A stretch of 64,000 nucleotides of DNA from Clostridia bacterium (GCA_902363595.1 CABJAP010000001.1:124001-188000); one strand, 5' to 3'. Shown: positions 9,742-19,463, counted from the first letter of the stretch. Numbers and translations are program-made. The notes: generated by a model from the sequence alone, not told the origin.

Positions 9742-10312
9742 CGAGCAAAAAGAACGCGAAATGGCTGAAGAAATAGCCGAAGAAAAAAAGGAGCAGCAAA
9801 CAAAGGAAGCTGAAGCGTCCTGCGATGACGAAGCAAAAAAGGAAGAAAACCAATCCCAGGAAGGCGAGGAAGCGGAGAAACAGGAAGAATGCAAGGAACC
9901 TGAGGAGGACGAAGGTTCCCGCTATATGAGGTTGATGGCTGATTTCCAGAACTACAAAAAACGGGTAGAAAAGGAAAAAAGCGATATCTATTCCTATGCC
10001 AATGAAAAACTGGCGATTGAACTTCTGGCCGTCCTCGACAACTTTGAGCGGGCGCTGGAGCATAATGCCGATGACGCAAGCTTTAAAGAAGGTATGGAAA
10101 TGATTTTCAAACAGCTTTTCGATGTGCTTGAAAAGGCAGGGCTGAAAGAAATACCTGCCCTTGGAGAAGAGTTTGACCCTAACTTCCACAATGCGGTGAT
10201 GAATGAAGAAACCGATGAATATGAAAGTGGTAAAGTTTCCGGCGTCATGCAGAAAGGTTATACGCTCAACGGCAAAGTCATCCGCCCGTCCATGGTGAAG
10301 GTGGCCAGCTGA
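9731..10312 (+). CDS. grpE: Nucleotide exchange factor GrpE
   Basis: 193 residues. The first ~55 residues are a very acidic Glu/Lys-rich, probably disordered or coiled-coil extension, followed by the GrpE core (RLMADFQNYKKRVEKEK, LLAVLDNFERALEH) and the C-terminal beta domain with GYTLNGKVIRPSMVKV. It releases ADP from DnaK. The start lies inside the end of hrcA, with GGAGG just upstream, indicating translational coupling. A 63-base gap separates it from dnaK. Confidence 0.96.
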   Translation: MTTNEQKEREMAEEIAEEKKEQQTKEAEASCDDEAKKEENQSQEGEEAEKQEECKEPEEDEGSRYMRLMADFQNYKKRVEKEKSDIYSYANEKLAIELLAVLDNFERALEHNADDASFKEGMEMIFKQLFDVLEKAGLKEIPALGEEFDPNFHNAVMNEETDEYESGKVSGVMQKGYTLNGKVIRPSMVKVAS

Positions 10313-10375
10313 TTAAAAGGTTAATGTTTAAAAATTTAAATACATGAGAAATACAATATAAAAGGAGAGATTAAC

Positions 10376-12262
10376 ATGGGAAAAGTAATAGGTATAGACT
10401 TAGGTACAACAAACTCGTGCGTAGCAGTATTAGAAGGGGGAGAACCTGTCGTAATTGCCAACGCAGAAGGAAACAGAACCACTCCATCCGTAGTTGGCTT
10501 TGCCAAGAACGGTGAAAGATTGATCGGTGAAACCGCCAAAAGACAGGCCATCACCAACCCGGACAGAACCATTGCTTCAATCAAGCGATACATGGGTACT
10601 GACCACAACGTAGAAATTGACGGTAAAAAATACACACCGCAGGATATTTCCGCAATGATTCTGAGCAAACTGAAGGCGGATGCGGAAAGTTATCTGGGCG
10701 GTACAGTAACAGAAGCCGTCATCACAGTTCCCGCTTACTTTACTGACAGCCAGAAGCAGGCTACGAAAGATGCAGGTAAGATCGCCGGACTTGATGTAAA
10801 GAGAATTATTAACGAGCCGACGGCTGCTTCCTTAGCATACGGTCTTGATAAAGATGAAGCGCAGCATAAAATCCTGGTATATGACCTGGGCGGCGGCACA
10901 TTCGACGTTTCCATTCTGGAGCTGGGCGACGGCGTATTCGAAGTACTGGCTACAAACGGAAATAACAAGCTTGGCGGCGATGACTTTGACGAAGCCGTGC
11001 TCAATTATCTGGCAGATACATTTGCGAAAGAAAATGGCATTGATTTGAGAAATGACAAGATGGCGCTGCAGAGATTGAAAGAAGCTGCTGAAAAAGCGAA
11101 GAAAGAATTGTCCAGCGCGCAGACCACCAATATCAACCTGCCGTTCATCACTGTAAATCAGGACGGACCGCTGCACATGAACATGGACCTGACAAGGGCC
11201 AAGTTCGAACAGCTGACCGCCGATCTGGTTCAGAAGACCATCGAACCAATGCAGAAAGCTATGAACGATGCCGGTGTTAACAACAGTGATATTTCCAAAG
11301 TAATCCTGGTCGGCGGTTCCACCAGAATCCCGGCTGTACAGGAAGCAGTTAAGAAAGTGACAGGAAAAGACCCGTTCAAGGGAATTAACCCGGATGAATG
11401 CGTAGCAATCGGCGCTGCTATTCAGGCAGGCGTACTGACCGGTGAAGTAAATGACGTACTGCTGCTGGACGTAACTCCGCTGTCCCTTTCCATCGAAACA
11501 TTGGGCGGCGTAGCGACCAAGCTGATTGAAAGAAATACAACGATCCCCACCAAGAAGAGCCAGATCTTCTCCACAGCGGCGGATAATCAGACAGCTGTCG
11601 ATATCCACGTCATGCAGGGGGAACGTGAAATGGCGGCCGGAAACACCACATTGGGACGCTTCCAGCTGACCGGTATTCCTCCGGCTCCCCGCGGAGTACC
11701 TCAGATCGAGGTTACCTTCGACATCGATGCCAACGGAATCGTAAATGTACACGCAAAGGATATGGGTACCGGCAAAGAACAGAGCATTACCATCACTTCT
11801 TCCACAAAACTGTCCGACGATGAAATTCAGTCTAAGGTAAAAGAGGCTGAACAGTACGCGGAAGAAGACAAGAAGAGAAAAGAAGAAGTTGAAGTTCGCA
11901 ACCAGGCAGAAACGCTGGTATATGAGACAGAAAAGAACCTGAAAGAAATCGAAGGAAGTCTGTCAGAAGAAGAAAAAAATGCAGTAAACGCAGCTAAGGA
12001 CGATCTGTCCAAGGCGCTTGAGGGCACCAACATCGACGAGATCAAGGATAAAACGGAAAAACTTACTGAACAGTTCCACGCTATTTCAGCTAAGATGTAC
12101 CAGCAGGCACAGCAGGCACAGCAAAACGGCGGAGCAGGCGGCGCGGGATTTGACCCCAACATGGGCGGCCAGGCAGGCGGCGGCGCAGAAAGCGGCCCTG
12201 CAGGAGACAACGTAGTAGACGCTGACTATGAAGTAGTGGATGAGGACAAGAAAGACAACTAA
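10376..12262 (+). CDS. dnaK: Chaperone protein DnaK (Hsp70)
   Basis: 628 residues, normal length. ATPase domain at residues 1-365 with [29 protein letters not shown] and [13 protein letters not shown]; linker [15 protein letters not shown] near residue 365; substrate-binding beta domain and helical lid; Gly/Gln-rich tail ending in [14 protein letters not shown], close to the usual EEVD-like end. ATP-dependent folding in the cytoplasm with DnaJ and GrpE. AAAGGAG precedes the ATG. An inverted repeat follows the stop by 12 bases. Confidence 0.99.
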   Translation: MGKVIGIDLGTTNSCVAVLEGGEPVVIANAEGNRTTPSVVGFAKNGERLIGETAKRQAITNPDRTIASIKRYMGTDHNVEIDGKKYTPQDISAMILSKLKADAESYLGGTVTEAVITVPAYFTDSQKQATKDAGKIAGLDVKRIINEPTAASLAYGLDKDEAQHKILVYDLGGGTFDVSILELGDGVFEVLATNGNNKLGGDDFDEAVLNYLADTFAKENGIDLRNDKMALQRLKEAAEKAKKELSSAQTTNINLPFITVNQDGPLHMNMDLTRAKFEQLTADLVQKTIEPMQKAMNDAGVNNSDISKVILVGGSTRIPAVQEAVKKVTGKDPFKGINPDECVAIGAAIQAGVLTGEVNDVLLLDVTPLSLSIETLGGVATKLIERNTTIPTKKSQIFSTAADNQTAVDIHVMQGEREMAAGNTTLGRFQLTGIPPAPRGVPQIEVTFDIDANGIVNVHAKDMGTGKEQSITITSSTKLSDDEIQSKVKEAEQYAEEDKKRKEEVEVRNQAETLVYETEKNLKEIEGSLSEEEKNAVNAAKDDLSKALEGTNIDEIKDKTEKLTEQFHAISAKMYQQAQQAQQNGGAGGAGFDPNMGGQAGGGAESGPAGDNVVDADYEVVDEDKKDN

Positions 12263-12274
12263 TCCAACTCTGAC

Positions 12275-12315
12275 AGAGCACTCCTTTTACAGGGAGTGCT
12301 CTGCCCGAGTATAAT
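12275..12315 (+). promoter_or_regulatory. CIRCE-like dyad overlapping a likely dnaJ promoter
   Basis: AGAGCACTC (12275-12283), ten-base spacer, GAGTGCTCT (12294-12302). Each arm keeps the inner seven bases of the CIRCE half-site (AGCACTC/GAGTGCT). Within it lies TTTACA (12286-12291), 18 bases before a perfect TATAAT (12310-12315), with dnaJ starting at 12337. It can also fold as an 11-bp hairpin between dnaK and dnaJ, but no T-run follows, so it is not a standard terminator. Second HrcA operator is an inference. Confidence 0.55.
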
Positions 12316-12336
12316 ACTTAAAGTGAGGAAAAGGCT

Positions 12337-13485
12337 ATGGCAGAGAATAAGAGAGATTACTACGAAGTCCTTGGACTGCAAAAGGGCGCCAGCGATGATG
12401 AAATCAAAAAAGCCTTCCGAAAGATGGCCATGAAATATCATCCGGACAAAAATCCCGGGGACAAAAAAGCCGAAGAACAGTTCAAACAAGTCAATGAAGC
12501 ATACAGCGTTTTATCCGATCCTGAAAAGAAAAGCAAGTACGACCGTTTCGGACATGCAGGAGTAGATCCCAATGCCGGATTCGGCGGTGCGGGCGGCGGT
12601 TTTGGAGGCTTTGGCGCGGGCGGCTTTGAGGATATCTTCGATATGTTCGGAGGTATGTTCGGCGGAGGCGGCTCCCGACAGAGGCGGAGAAACGGCCCCA
12701 TAAAAGGTAATGACCTGCAGAAAGCGATGACCATTACCTTCGAAGAAGCTGCTTTTGGTACAAAGAAAGAAATACAGATTAATAAATATGTGGAGTGCGA
12801 GACCTGCAGTGGCACCGGTGCACAGCCCGGTACTTCAAAAAAGACCTGCGGCAAGTGCGGAGGAACCGGAGAGGTTCATACGACACAGAGAACACCGTTT
12901 GGTACATTCCAGAGCTCATCCCCATGCCCGGACTGCGGAGGTACCGGACAGATCAACGAGCATCCGTGCGGCGACTGCGGCGGAACTGGGAAAGTGAGAA
13001 AGTCTGTCACCATTTCTGTGGATATTCCAGCCGGCGTTGACAACGATTCGGTCATATCCATCAAAGGACAGGGCGAACCGGGCAGCAACGGCGGCCCCAA
13101 CGGAGATTTGTATGTTGTATTGACCGTAAGGCCGCATAAACTATTTGAACGAAAAGGCCAGGATCTGTGGCTGGAAATTCCCATCACTTTCGATCAAGCG
13201 GCTCTTGGAGACGATATTACCGTCCCAACCTTAGAGGGCAAGGTGTCCTATAAAGTTCCGGCGGGAACACAACCGAATACCGTGTTCAGGCTGAAAGGAA
13301 AAGGCGTAAAATCCGTACGCTCAAGTAGAAAAGGTGATCTGTATGTAAGAGTGATTTTGGAGGTTCCAACCAAACTGAGCGGCAAGCAGAAGAAAGCGAT
13401 TCAGAACATGGCAAAAGAAGTGAAGAACGATTGCTATAAAAGGAAAAGCGGATTTTTAGACTCCATGAAGGAGTTCTTCAGTTAA
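12337..13485 (+). CDS. dnaJ: Chaperone protein DnaJ (Hsp40)
   Basis: 382 residues. J domain at residues 5-70 with the HPDK motif ([11 protein letters not shown]), Gly/Phe-rich linker about 75-115, then four zinc-binding CxxCxGxG repeats ([32 protein letters not shown], residues ~150-215) and the C-terminal substrate-binding domains. It stimulates DnaK ATPase and delivers clients. It ends the heat-shock operon with a strong terminator just downstream. GTGAGG serves as the ribosome site. Confidence 0.98.
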   Translation: MAENKRDYYEVLGLQKGASDDEIKKAFRKMAMKYHPDKNPGDKKAEEQFKQVNEAYSVLSDPEKKSKYDRFGHAGVDPNAGFGGAGGGFGGFGAGGFEDIFDMFGGMFGGGGSRQRRRNGPIKGNDLQKAMTITFEEAAFGTKKEIQINKYVECETCSGTGAQPGTSKKTCGKCGGTGEVHTTQRTPFGTFQSSSPCPDCGGTGQINEHPCGDCGGTGKVRKSVTISVDIPAGVDNDSVISIKGQGEPGSNGGPNGDLYVVLTVRPHKLFERKGQDLWLEIPITFDQAALGDDITVPTLEGKVSYKVPAGTQPNTVFRLKGKGVKSVRSSRKGDLYVRVILEVPTKLSGKQKKAIQNMAKEVKNDCYKRKSGFLDSMKEFFS

Positions 13486-13496
13486 AAAGATTATAT

Positions 13497-13533
13497 AAAA
13501 GAGACTGGGTGCATTTGTTGCCCAGTCTCTTTT
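13497..13533 (+). terminator. Rho-independent terminator of the heat-shock operon
   Basis: AAAAGAGACTGGG (13497-13509) pairs with CCCAGTCTCTTTT (13521-13533) around an 11-base loop. Symmetric A and T tracts would make it work in both directions. Confidence 0.92.
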
Positions 13534-13576
13534 ACTTGATATTATTGTTGTAATTTTTGCAATTTTGCAACAACTA

Positions 13577-13607
13577 TTGACTATATGGTAACCGGATCGT
13601 TTATAAT
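13577..13607 (+). promoter_or_regulatory. MerR-type promoter for the GPH transporter
   Basis: TTGACT (13577-13582), 19-base spacer, TATAAT (13602-13607). The over-long spacer is the hallmark of MerR-activated promoters. The 15-mer CTATTGACTATATGG is shared exactly with the promoter at 15934, and both have CC three bases later. Confidence 0.7.
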
Positions 13608-13640
13608 AAACTTGTTGACTTTATAAAAGGAAGTGTCAAA

Positions 13641-15092
13641 ATGAAATTAAATCTGAAAACCAAAATTGCATATGGCCTTGCCGGTGTGGGAGATTCGGCG
13701 CTTTATAGTCTGGCGGGAACATTTTTGCTGTTTTTTCTGAGCACAGTGGTCGGTATTAGCCCCGGTATTGCAGGAACGCTTGCAGCCATCGGCTCAGTGT
13801 GGGAAACGATCTGCGGTGCTATCGTTGGTTATCTTTCCGATAATACCTATACCAGATTCGGAAAGAGAAAGCCTTATCTTCTGATTGCAGCCTTTCCACT
13901 GGCGGTATTGACAGGCCTTTTATTCACGACCATCAATGCTAGTGAAATTGTCCGCGTACTCTATTATGGAATTGCCATACTGCTTTTTTGGACCTCGTTT
14001 TCGACCTTCTTTGTTCCCTATTTGGCTTGGGGAGCGGAATTGACCCAGGATTACGATGAACGGACGGTTTTGCGGGGATATACCTATTTTTTTAATACCC
14101 TTGGTATGGCCATCGGTATGATTCTTCCCAACATTATCGTTGATTTCCTTTTGAATCAGGGTAAAAGTTCGACCCAGAGCTGGCAGCTGATGGCTGTGTT
14201 CTGCGGAGTTTGTTCAGCTCTGACGATTTTAATCGGAGCGGCAGGGATCAAAGACCGATATGAGAAGGAATACGCTCAGAAAAAAGCTGCCGGCACGCTG
14301 CCGGAGAAGAAGAGGAATAAGGTAAAACCAAAGGACCTTTTGCGCATGGCCTGGGATATGGTGCGAAACTATGGACAGATTCTAAAGCTGCGCTCCGTTC
14401 GTTTTATTGTTGGCACCAGTGTTTTTTACTTGATCGCTTACGCCATTTTCTGCGCCGACAGAATGTATTTCTTCACTTATAATATGGGACTTTCCGCGGC
14501 GGGAATTACCTTTATCCTGGCCGTTATGACCTTTGCTTCTGTGGTGTTTGTGCCGGTTATTCTGCGGGTCAATCAATACTTTGATAAACGAACCATGTTT
14601 ATTTTCGGTATGGGGTTCTGCGCCCTCATCATGGCCTTGTTCGGCATTACCGGCGTTTCTTCCATGATCATGCTCTGCCTCTTTTCCCTGGCATATTGCG
14701 TGGGGAGCATTTGCTACTGGCAGCTGGTGCCGGCTATGATCTATGATGTCTGTGAAGTGGATCAATTGGCCAACGGAAAAGAACGCGCCGGGCTGGTGAT
14801 TTCACTCCAATCCTTGTCAGAGTCTTTGGCCAATGCGGCTGGTATGCAGATTTTGGGCCTGATTCTTCAATTTGCCGGATTCAACGGTGAAGCCGAGGCT
14901 CAATCGGATCTGACACTTGTTTGGATGCACTTATCCTTTACCGTGATCCCAGCGTTTTTCATGGTGCTGTCAATCATTATGGTCATAAAATACCCGATCA
15001 CCAAGACGGTATACAATGAGGTTTTGGAAGCTTTGGGACGCCGTCAAAAGGGCGAAGATATTGATCTTGAACCCTTTAAAAAATTGATCTGA
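13641..15092 (+). CDS. GPH-family MFS transporter (sugar or other solute:cation symporter)
   Basis: 483 residues, 12 membrane segments, MelB/GPH type: KIAYGLAGVGDSALYSLAG at the N terminus, then SDNTYTRFGKRKPYLL in the segment 2-3 loop (the GPH form of the MFS loop motif). GPH transporters import glycosides, uronates or carnitine-like solutes with Na+ or H+; substrate not resolvable. It converges end-to-end with the MerR gene and has a MerR-style promoter, so it is probably induced by that regulator's ligand. GGAAG lies before the ATG. Confidence 0.85.
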   Translation: MKLNLKTKIAYGLAGVGDSALYSLAGTFLLFFLSTVVGISPGIAGTLAAIGSVWETICGAIVGYLSDNTYTRFGKRKPYLLIAAFPLAVLTGLLFTTINASEIVRVLYYGIAILLFWTSFSTFFVPYLAWGAELTQDYDERTVLRGYTYFFNTLGMAIGMILPNIIVDFLLNQGKSSTQSWQLMAVFCGVCSALTILIGAAGIKDRYEKEYAQKKAAGTLPEKKRNKVKPKDLLRMAWDMVRNYGQILKLRSVRFIVGTSVFYLIAYAIFCADRMYFFTYNMGLSAAGITFILAVMTFASVVFVPVILRVNQYFDKRTMFIFGMGFCALIMALFGITGVSSMIMLCLFSLAYCVGSICYWQLVPAMIYDVCEVDQLANGKERAGLVISLQSLSESLANAAGMQILGLILQFAGFNGEAEAQSDLTLVWMHLSFTVIPAFFMVLSIIMVIKYPITKTVYNEVLEALGRRQKGEDIDLEPFKKLI

Positions 15093-15917
15093 TCATGCTT
15101 TGTAAAGAGGTAGAGATAACTTTACCGTGTAATTGTCATATCCGTTAGCGGACATTTCATCCAACAAAAGATCTTCATAGATATGCGTCCCCGGCCGATA
15201 TCCGCAATCGTCTGCATATTGCAGCAGGCGGGCGCAAATGGTTTCTACGTTATCATAGCCTTTATTATCACAGCAGACAGCGAAATCGCCCGCCGGGCAG
15301 ACAACTACCTCACCCGAATCCGAACAATCGGTGCGGGTATAAAAATGGGAATAGATATAGCTCTGGCCGGGGACGATGCACTGGATGGGAATCATGCCGC
15401 CGATGGCATATGCACTGTAGATATCCAGGCTGTGGCAGAAGTTGAGATGCTCTGTAACCGCGGCAGCGATATCCTTGTCTACGTCAGCGCCCACATACTC
15501 GGTGGCAATCAGATATTCCTCAGGCCGCGTTTCTAGAAAAATTTTGTTGATCGGCACAGTTAATCCTTCCCTGGTAATGTCCAGCTTGGTGTTAATAAAA
15601 CGCTTGAGCCATAGAAGGTCCTGAATTTTTTCTTCAACCTCCAGCTGCTGTTTTTCCAATAGGTCAATAAAGGCTCTTGGGCTGCGGTGATCCAAATATT
15701 TTTTGATGTCGGATAGAGGCATTCCCAGCTCTTTGAGCATGGAGATGGTGTAGAAAACTTCCAGCTGCATATAGGAATAATAGCGATAGCCATTATCGCC
15801 CACAAGCTCCGGACAAAGAATGCCAATATCATCATAATGGAATAACGTCTGCTTTTTTACATTACAGAGTCTGGCGAATTCGCCGGTGGTAAAATAATCC
15901 TTTAGATTTTTTTCCAT
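15093..15917 (-). CDS. MerR-family regulator with effector-binding domain
   Basis: 274 residues from the ATG at 15917, which has AGGAGGA eight bases upstream; the frame continues open much further upstream but that part overlaps the ureohydrolase gene and is spurious. N-terminal MerR helix-turn-helix (YFTTGEFARLCNVKKQTLFHYDDIGIL, RYYSYMQLEVFYTI), a coiled-coil dimer helix near residues 80-120, then a GyrI-like/BmrR-type ligand-binding domain. By architecture it resembles multidrug sensors of the BmrR/BltR type. It lies between its two probable targets, the GPH transporter and the ureohydrolase-MATE pair. Confidence 0.88.
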   Translation of the reverse strand: MEKNLKDYFTTGEFARLCNVKKQTLFHYDDIGILCPELVGDNGYRYYSYMQLEVFYTISMLKELGMPLSDIKKYLDHRSPRAFIDLLEKQQLEVEEKIQDLLWLKRFINTKLDITREGLTVPINKIFLETRPEEYLIATEYVGADVDKDIAAAVTEHLNFCHSLDIYSAYAIGGMIPIQCIVPGQSYIYSHFYTRTDCSDSGEVVVCPAGDFAVCCDNKGYDNVETICARLLQYADDCGYRPGTHIYEDLLLDEMSANGYDNYTVKLSLPLYKA

Positions 15918-15933
15918 TTTTTTGTTCCTCCTA

Positions 15934-15964
15934 TTGACTATATGGCTACCATATACTTTATCAT
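15934..15964 (+). promoter_or_regulatory. MerR-type promoter/operator for the ureohydrolase-MATE operon
   Basis: TTGACT (15934-15939), 19-base spacer, TATCAT (15959-15964). The spacer carries a perfect dyad, TATATGG-cta-CCATATA (15939-15955). The site also lies just before the divergent merR gene, allowing autoregulation. Confidence 0.75.
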
Positions 15965-15995
15965 ATTTTGAGTAGAAAAGAAATGAGGTTTTAGC

Positions 15996-16895
15996 ATGTT
16001 TGATTATACCAATTTTGAAGAAGCATCGTGGCTCAGATGGGCTGCTGAGGATAAAAGTCAGGCAAAAGTCTGCATTATGGGAATTCCATTTGATAATGCG
16101 GTGAGTCTGAATAAAGGCGCTGCTAAGGCGCCGGAAAGGATCCGATCGCTGTCGGTGGACTTGTCCGATACCACGGAAGACTTTAAGGAAATTAAAGAAG
16201 GCATCCTGTATGATTTCGGCGATCTCCATTTTCAGCTGGATTGGGAGAGCTATTTTTCTCAGGTGGAGGAGAGCGCGCTTACTGTCATGGAAACAGGGGC
16301 TTTTCCACTGTTTATCGGCGGAGATCATTCCGTGACCATACCTCTGCAAAAGGCATTCGCCAGGTACAACCAGGGCAAAAAGATCGGTATCATCCATTTT
16401 GACGCCCATTATGATTTGTGTCCATCTTACGACGAACATAAATGGTCCCATGCCTGCACGGAAGCCCGGGCTTTGGAAGATGTCTGCGGCGGCGGGGATC
16501 TCTGCTTTGTGGGCATTCGAGTGGCAGAAATACAAGAACTGGAATTGATGAAACAGCATCCTGGGATTACAACCTACCGGGCTGTCGATGTGTACGAAAA
16601 GGGCGCCGTAAACGTAGCGAAAGAATTAATCCGTAAATATACAGATTACGATGGGATTTATCTGACTTTGGACATTGATGTCCTGGATCCGGCCTTTGCG
16701 CCGGGGACGGGTACGCCGGTGGCCGGCGGGCTGTCCAGCAGAGAGTTGATTGAGATTTTTAAGCGGCTGATCAGGCAGGCGCCTGTGAAAGCGATGGATT
16801 TGGTAGAAGTTGCTCCTCCCTTGGATGTAAATGACGTGACATCCTGGGCAGCGCTTCGAATTATACATGAGGTGCTCGCCAAAGCATCTGAGTAG
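15996..16895 (+). CDS. Ureohydrolase (agmatinase/arginase/formiminoglutamase family)
   Basis: 299 residues, the family's usual size. All manganese-binding motifs are present: GGDHS near residue 108, FDAHYD near residue 132 and DIDVLDPAFAPGTGTP near residue 225. The enzyme hydrolyses a guanidino or formimino group to release urea or formamide; which substrate (agmatine, arginine, guanidinobutyrate, formiminoglutamate) cannot be settled here. It shares a MerR-type promoter with the MATE pump 27 bases downstream. GAGG precedes the ATG. Pairing with an efflux pump suggests handling of a cationic guanidino compound. Confidence 0.88.
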   Translation: MFDYTNFEEASWLRWAAEDKSQAKVCIMGIPFDNAVSLNKGAAKAPERIRSLSVDLSDTTEDFKEIKEGILYDFGDLHFQLDWESYFSQVEESALTVMETGAFPLFIGGDHSVTIPLQKAFARYNQGKKIGIIHFDAHYDLCPSYDEHKWSHACTEARALEDVCGGGDLCFVGIRVAEIQELELMKQHPGITTYRAVDVYEKGAVNVAKELIRKYTDYDGIYLTLDIDVLDPAFAPGTGTPVAGGLSSRELIEIFKRLIRQAPVKAMDLVEVAPPLDVNDVTSWAALRIIHEVLAKASE

Positions 16896-16922
16896 ATATC
16901 AAGGAAGAGGTGTGAATTTATT

Positions 16923-18317
16923 ATGGAACATTTATTTGATAAAGAAGTAAAGCTATCGACGTTTGTCAAGTTTGTAACGCCGTCTGTGATCATGCTCATT
17001 GTCATAGGCCTTTACTATATCATTGACAGTATTTTTGTAGCCAATTTCGTGGGTTCCGACGCCTTGGCAGCCATGTCCATCGTCTACCCGGTTCAAGGGC
17101 TGGTCTGGGGTGTATCGGTCATGCTGGCCGCTGGCTCCAGCGCCATTGTCGCCATCAAGATGGGCGAAGGCAAGCAGCGGGAAGCCAACGAAAAATTTAC
17201 ATTGATCTGTATTGTCTCGGCGGTGATCGGCGCGGCTATGATTGCGATCGGATATCTGTTTATCGATCAGTTGATTAGTTTTCTGGGGGCCACTGACCGA
17301 CTATGGGATATGTGCAGCGGCTACATTCGCATTTTGATCCTGGGAGCCCCGGCAGCGTTTTTGGGCGTACTTTTTGAATATTTTATCCGTGTTGACGGCA
17401 GGCCCGGCTTTACGCTGGCCTTGTATTTGTCCGGCGGTATTGTTCATCTGGCACTGGACTATGTGTTTATTGTGGTTTTAAATTGGGGCATTCAGGGCGC
17501 CGCATGGGCAACCTTGGCGGGTCTGGTTACGGTTATGCTTTTAGGCGCTGCCTATTTTGTGGTCAGAGATACTAAACTGAAGATCGTCAAGCCTAAATGG
17601 GATGGACGCTACATCGCCCATTCCATGCTCAACGGTTCATCGGAGATGGTTTCAGAGGCATCTGCAGGAATCACGACTTTTGTATTCAATATGATTGTGA
17701 TCCGCCTGGCTGGAGAGGACGGCGTAGCGGAATTGAGTATCGTACTCAATTCCCACTACCTGCTCATATCGGCTCATTTGGGATATATCACAGGAGTGGC
17801 TCCGCTGATCAGCTATTACTATGGTGCCAAAGAATATGTGAAGGTCAATATCTTCCTCAAGTATTCGAGAGTATTTATCCTAGTATCATCAGCAGCTATT
17901 GCCGTATTATGCTTTATCTTTGCTCCCCTCATAGCCCAGGCCTTTGAACCGAAGGGAACGCCGGTCTATGAGATGGCGGAAACAGGAGTCCGCTACTTAT
18001 CGGCGGCATTCCTTCTTACCGGTGTCAATATCTTTGCGTCAGGGTTCTTTACTGCTTATGGAAACGGACAGATTTCAGCGCTGATCTCTTTCAGCCGGGC
18101 GCTGATTATGGTCATCATCGGCGCTGTTGGGCTGTCGTGGCTCTTCGGTCTCCATGGAGTATGGATGACGCTGGCCTTTGCGGAAATTACCACTACCGGT
18201 CTGGCGCTCTTTATGTTTAAGAAATATAAAGACAAATATCATTATGATCTGCTGTACCGGGGAGACGGAAGCGAGTTGTTATCGTCTGCAGGCATCAAGG
18301 CGAAGACGGTTGAATAG
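16923..18317 (+). CDS. MATE-family efflux transporter
   Basis: 464 residues with about 12 segments and the typical N-terminal stretch IDSIFVANFVGSDALAAMSI and the internal pseudo-repeat (EASAGITTFVFNMIVIRLAG). MATE pumps export cationic drugs or metabolites in exchange for Na+ or H+. Cotranscribed with the ureohydrolase under a MerR-type promoter; a strong terminator follows. A role in exporting a toxic or excess guanidino/amine compound is plausible but inferred only from neighbours. Confidence 0.9.
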   Translation: MEHLFDKEVKLSTFVKFVTPSVIMLIVIGLYYIIDSIFVANFVGSDALAAMSIVYPVQGLVWGVSVMLAAGSSAIVAIKMGEGKQREANEKFTLICIVSAVIGAAMIAIGYLFIDQLISFLGATDRLWDMCSGYIRILILGAPAAFLGVLFEYFIRVDGRPGFTLALYLSGGIVHLALDYVFIVVLNWGIQGAAWATLAGLVTVMLLGAAYFVVRDTKLKIVKPKWDGRYIAHSMLNGSSEMVSEASAGITTFVFNMIVIRLAGEDGVAELSIVLNSHYLLISAHLGYITGVAPLISYYYGAKEYVKVNIFLKYSRVFILVSSAAIAVLCFIFAPLIAQAFEPKGTPVYEMAETGVRYLSAAFLLTGVNIFASGFFTAYGNGQISALISFSRALIMVIIGAVGLSWLFGLHGVWMTLAFAEITTTGLALFMFKKYKDKYHYDLLYRGDGSELLSSAGIKAKTVE

Positions 18318-18350
18318 GCGGACGGCTGTTAAAGCGTTTGTTGAAAATAG

Positions 18351-18395
18351 GGACTGCTGTATGAAATGATTTGCTTCATGCAGCAGTCCTTTTTT
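18351..18395 (+). terminator. Rho-independent terminator after the MATE gene
   Basis: GGACTGCTGTATGAA (18351-18365) pairs with TTCATGCAGCAGTCC (18375-18389), one G-T pair, followed by six T. Confidence 0.9.
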
Positions 18396-18430
18396 AGACC
18401 CGATTGATTAATTCGAGCAAACGCAGCACC

Positions 18431-18459
18431 TTGCCTGACAGCAAACTTTGTCGTATAAT
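18431..18459 (+). promoter_or_regulatory. Putative promoter of prmA-rsmE-ald
   Basis: TTGCCT (18431-18436), 17-base spacer, TATAAT (18454-18459), 35 bases before the prmA ATG. Confidence 0.6.
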
Positions 18460-18494
18460 AGAAAAGATAATATGAAAATAGAAGAGAGGGTAAT

Positions 18495-19463
18495 ATGAAG
18501 TACATCAAAGTAAAGATTTATACCAGCCAGCAGGGGATCGAGCCTCTGACAGCCATGTTGATGGAAAAGGGCATAACTGGCGCAGTTGTGGAGAATCCCG
18601 CTGACATCGAAGACCTGTTGAGCAAGAAGAAAGAATATGAATGGGACTATATCGACAAGTCGGTTCTCCAAGGACAGGACCAGGAGCCGGTCGTCTCCGT
18701 TTATTTTGAAGATACCGACGAAGGCCGTGAAAAGGTCCAGGAGCTGAAGATCGCGGTCATGATGCTCAAGAGCAAGGAGATGGAAGGAGTCTTCGGCTGG
18801 GACGCCAATCTGGGCAGGTTGTACGCAGAGGATGTGCTGGTGGACGACGAGGACTGGAAGGATAAATGGAAAGCGTATTTTAAGCCGGCAAAAGTCACGG
18901 AAAAGCTGGTGGTAAAGCCGACCTGGGAGGATTACCAGGCATCCCCCGAGGAACTGATCATTGAGATTGATCCGGGAATGGCCTTTGGGACCGGCACCCA
19001 TGAAACGACTGGCTTGTGTCTGGGCCTGATCGAAAAATATTTAAAAGAAGGGCAGAGCCTGATGGATATCGGATGCGGTTCGGGAATTCTTTCCATCGCG
19101 GCAGCCAAGCTGGGAAGCGGCCCCATTCTGGGCGTGGAAATTGATCCCGACGCAGCACGTACAGCTGAAGAAAATGTAAAAGCCAATCACGTAGACGATA
19201 AAGTTACGGTGAAGATCGGCGATCTGACAAAGGACGTGGATCAGAAGACGGATCTGATCGCGGCCAATCTCATCGCTCCGCTGATCATTGAGCTGTCCCA
19301 GGCCGCCTTTGATCATTTAAGCGACGGCGGGGTGTTCATTTCCTCCGGTATTCTGACCGAGAAAAAAGCTGTCGTTGAAGAGGCCATCGTGCAAGCTGGA
19401 TTTGAAATTTTGGAAACACAGGAAAAGGGAGAATGGTGCGCCGTCGCAGCCCGGAAGGCGTAG
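18495..19463 (+). CDS. prmA: Ribosomal protein L11 methyltransferase
   Basis: 322 residues. N-terminal substrate-recognition ferredoxin-like domain (about 1-110), then the AdoMet-binding domain with DPGMAFGTGTHETT near residue 160 and LMDIGCGSGILSIAAAKLG near residue 190. PrmA methylates several amino groups of L11. ATG 18495 has AGAGGG upstream. It starts the operon prmA-rsmE-ald; in many Firmicutes prmA and rsmE lie directly behind dnaJ, while here the MerR island intervenes. Confidence 0.96.
   Translation: MKYIKVKIYTSQQGIEPLTAMLMEKGITGAVVENPADIEDLLSKKKEYEWDYIDKSVLQGQDQEPVVSVYFEDTDEGREKVQELKIAVMMLKSKEMEGVFGWDANLGRLYAEDVLVDDEDWKDKWKAYFKPAKVTEKLVVKPTWEDYQASPEELIIEIDPGMAFGTGTHETTGLCLGLIEKYLKEGQSLMDIGCGSGILSIAAAKLGSGPILGVEIDPDAARTAEENVKANHVDDKVTVKIGDLTKDVDQKTDLIAANLIAPLIIELSQAAFDHLSDGGVFISSGILTEKKAVVEEAIVQAGFEILETQEKGEWCAVAARKA

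Noticed and set aside
10832..11752. 306-residue frame antisense to dnaK
   Set aside because: Shadow of dnaK codon usage; no ribosome site or known domain.
12274..12303. Hairpin after dnaK as an ordinary terminator
   Set aside because: Strong stem but no T-run; better explained as CIRCE-like dyad or processing hairpin.
15918..16559. N-terminal extension of the MerR frame to a 488-residue protein
   Set aside because: It overlaps the ureohydrolase gene on the other strand, and the MerR fold begins right after a strong ribosome site at 15917.
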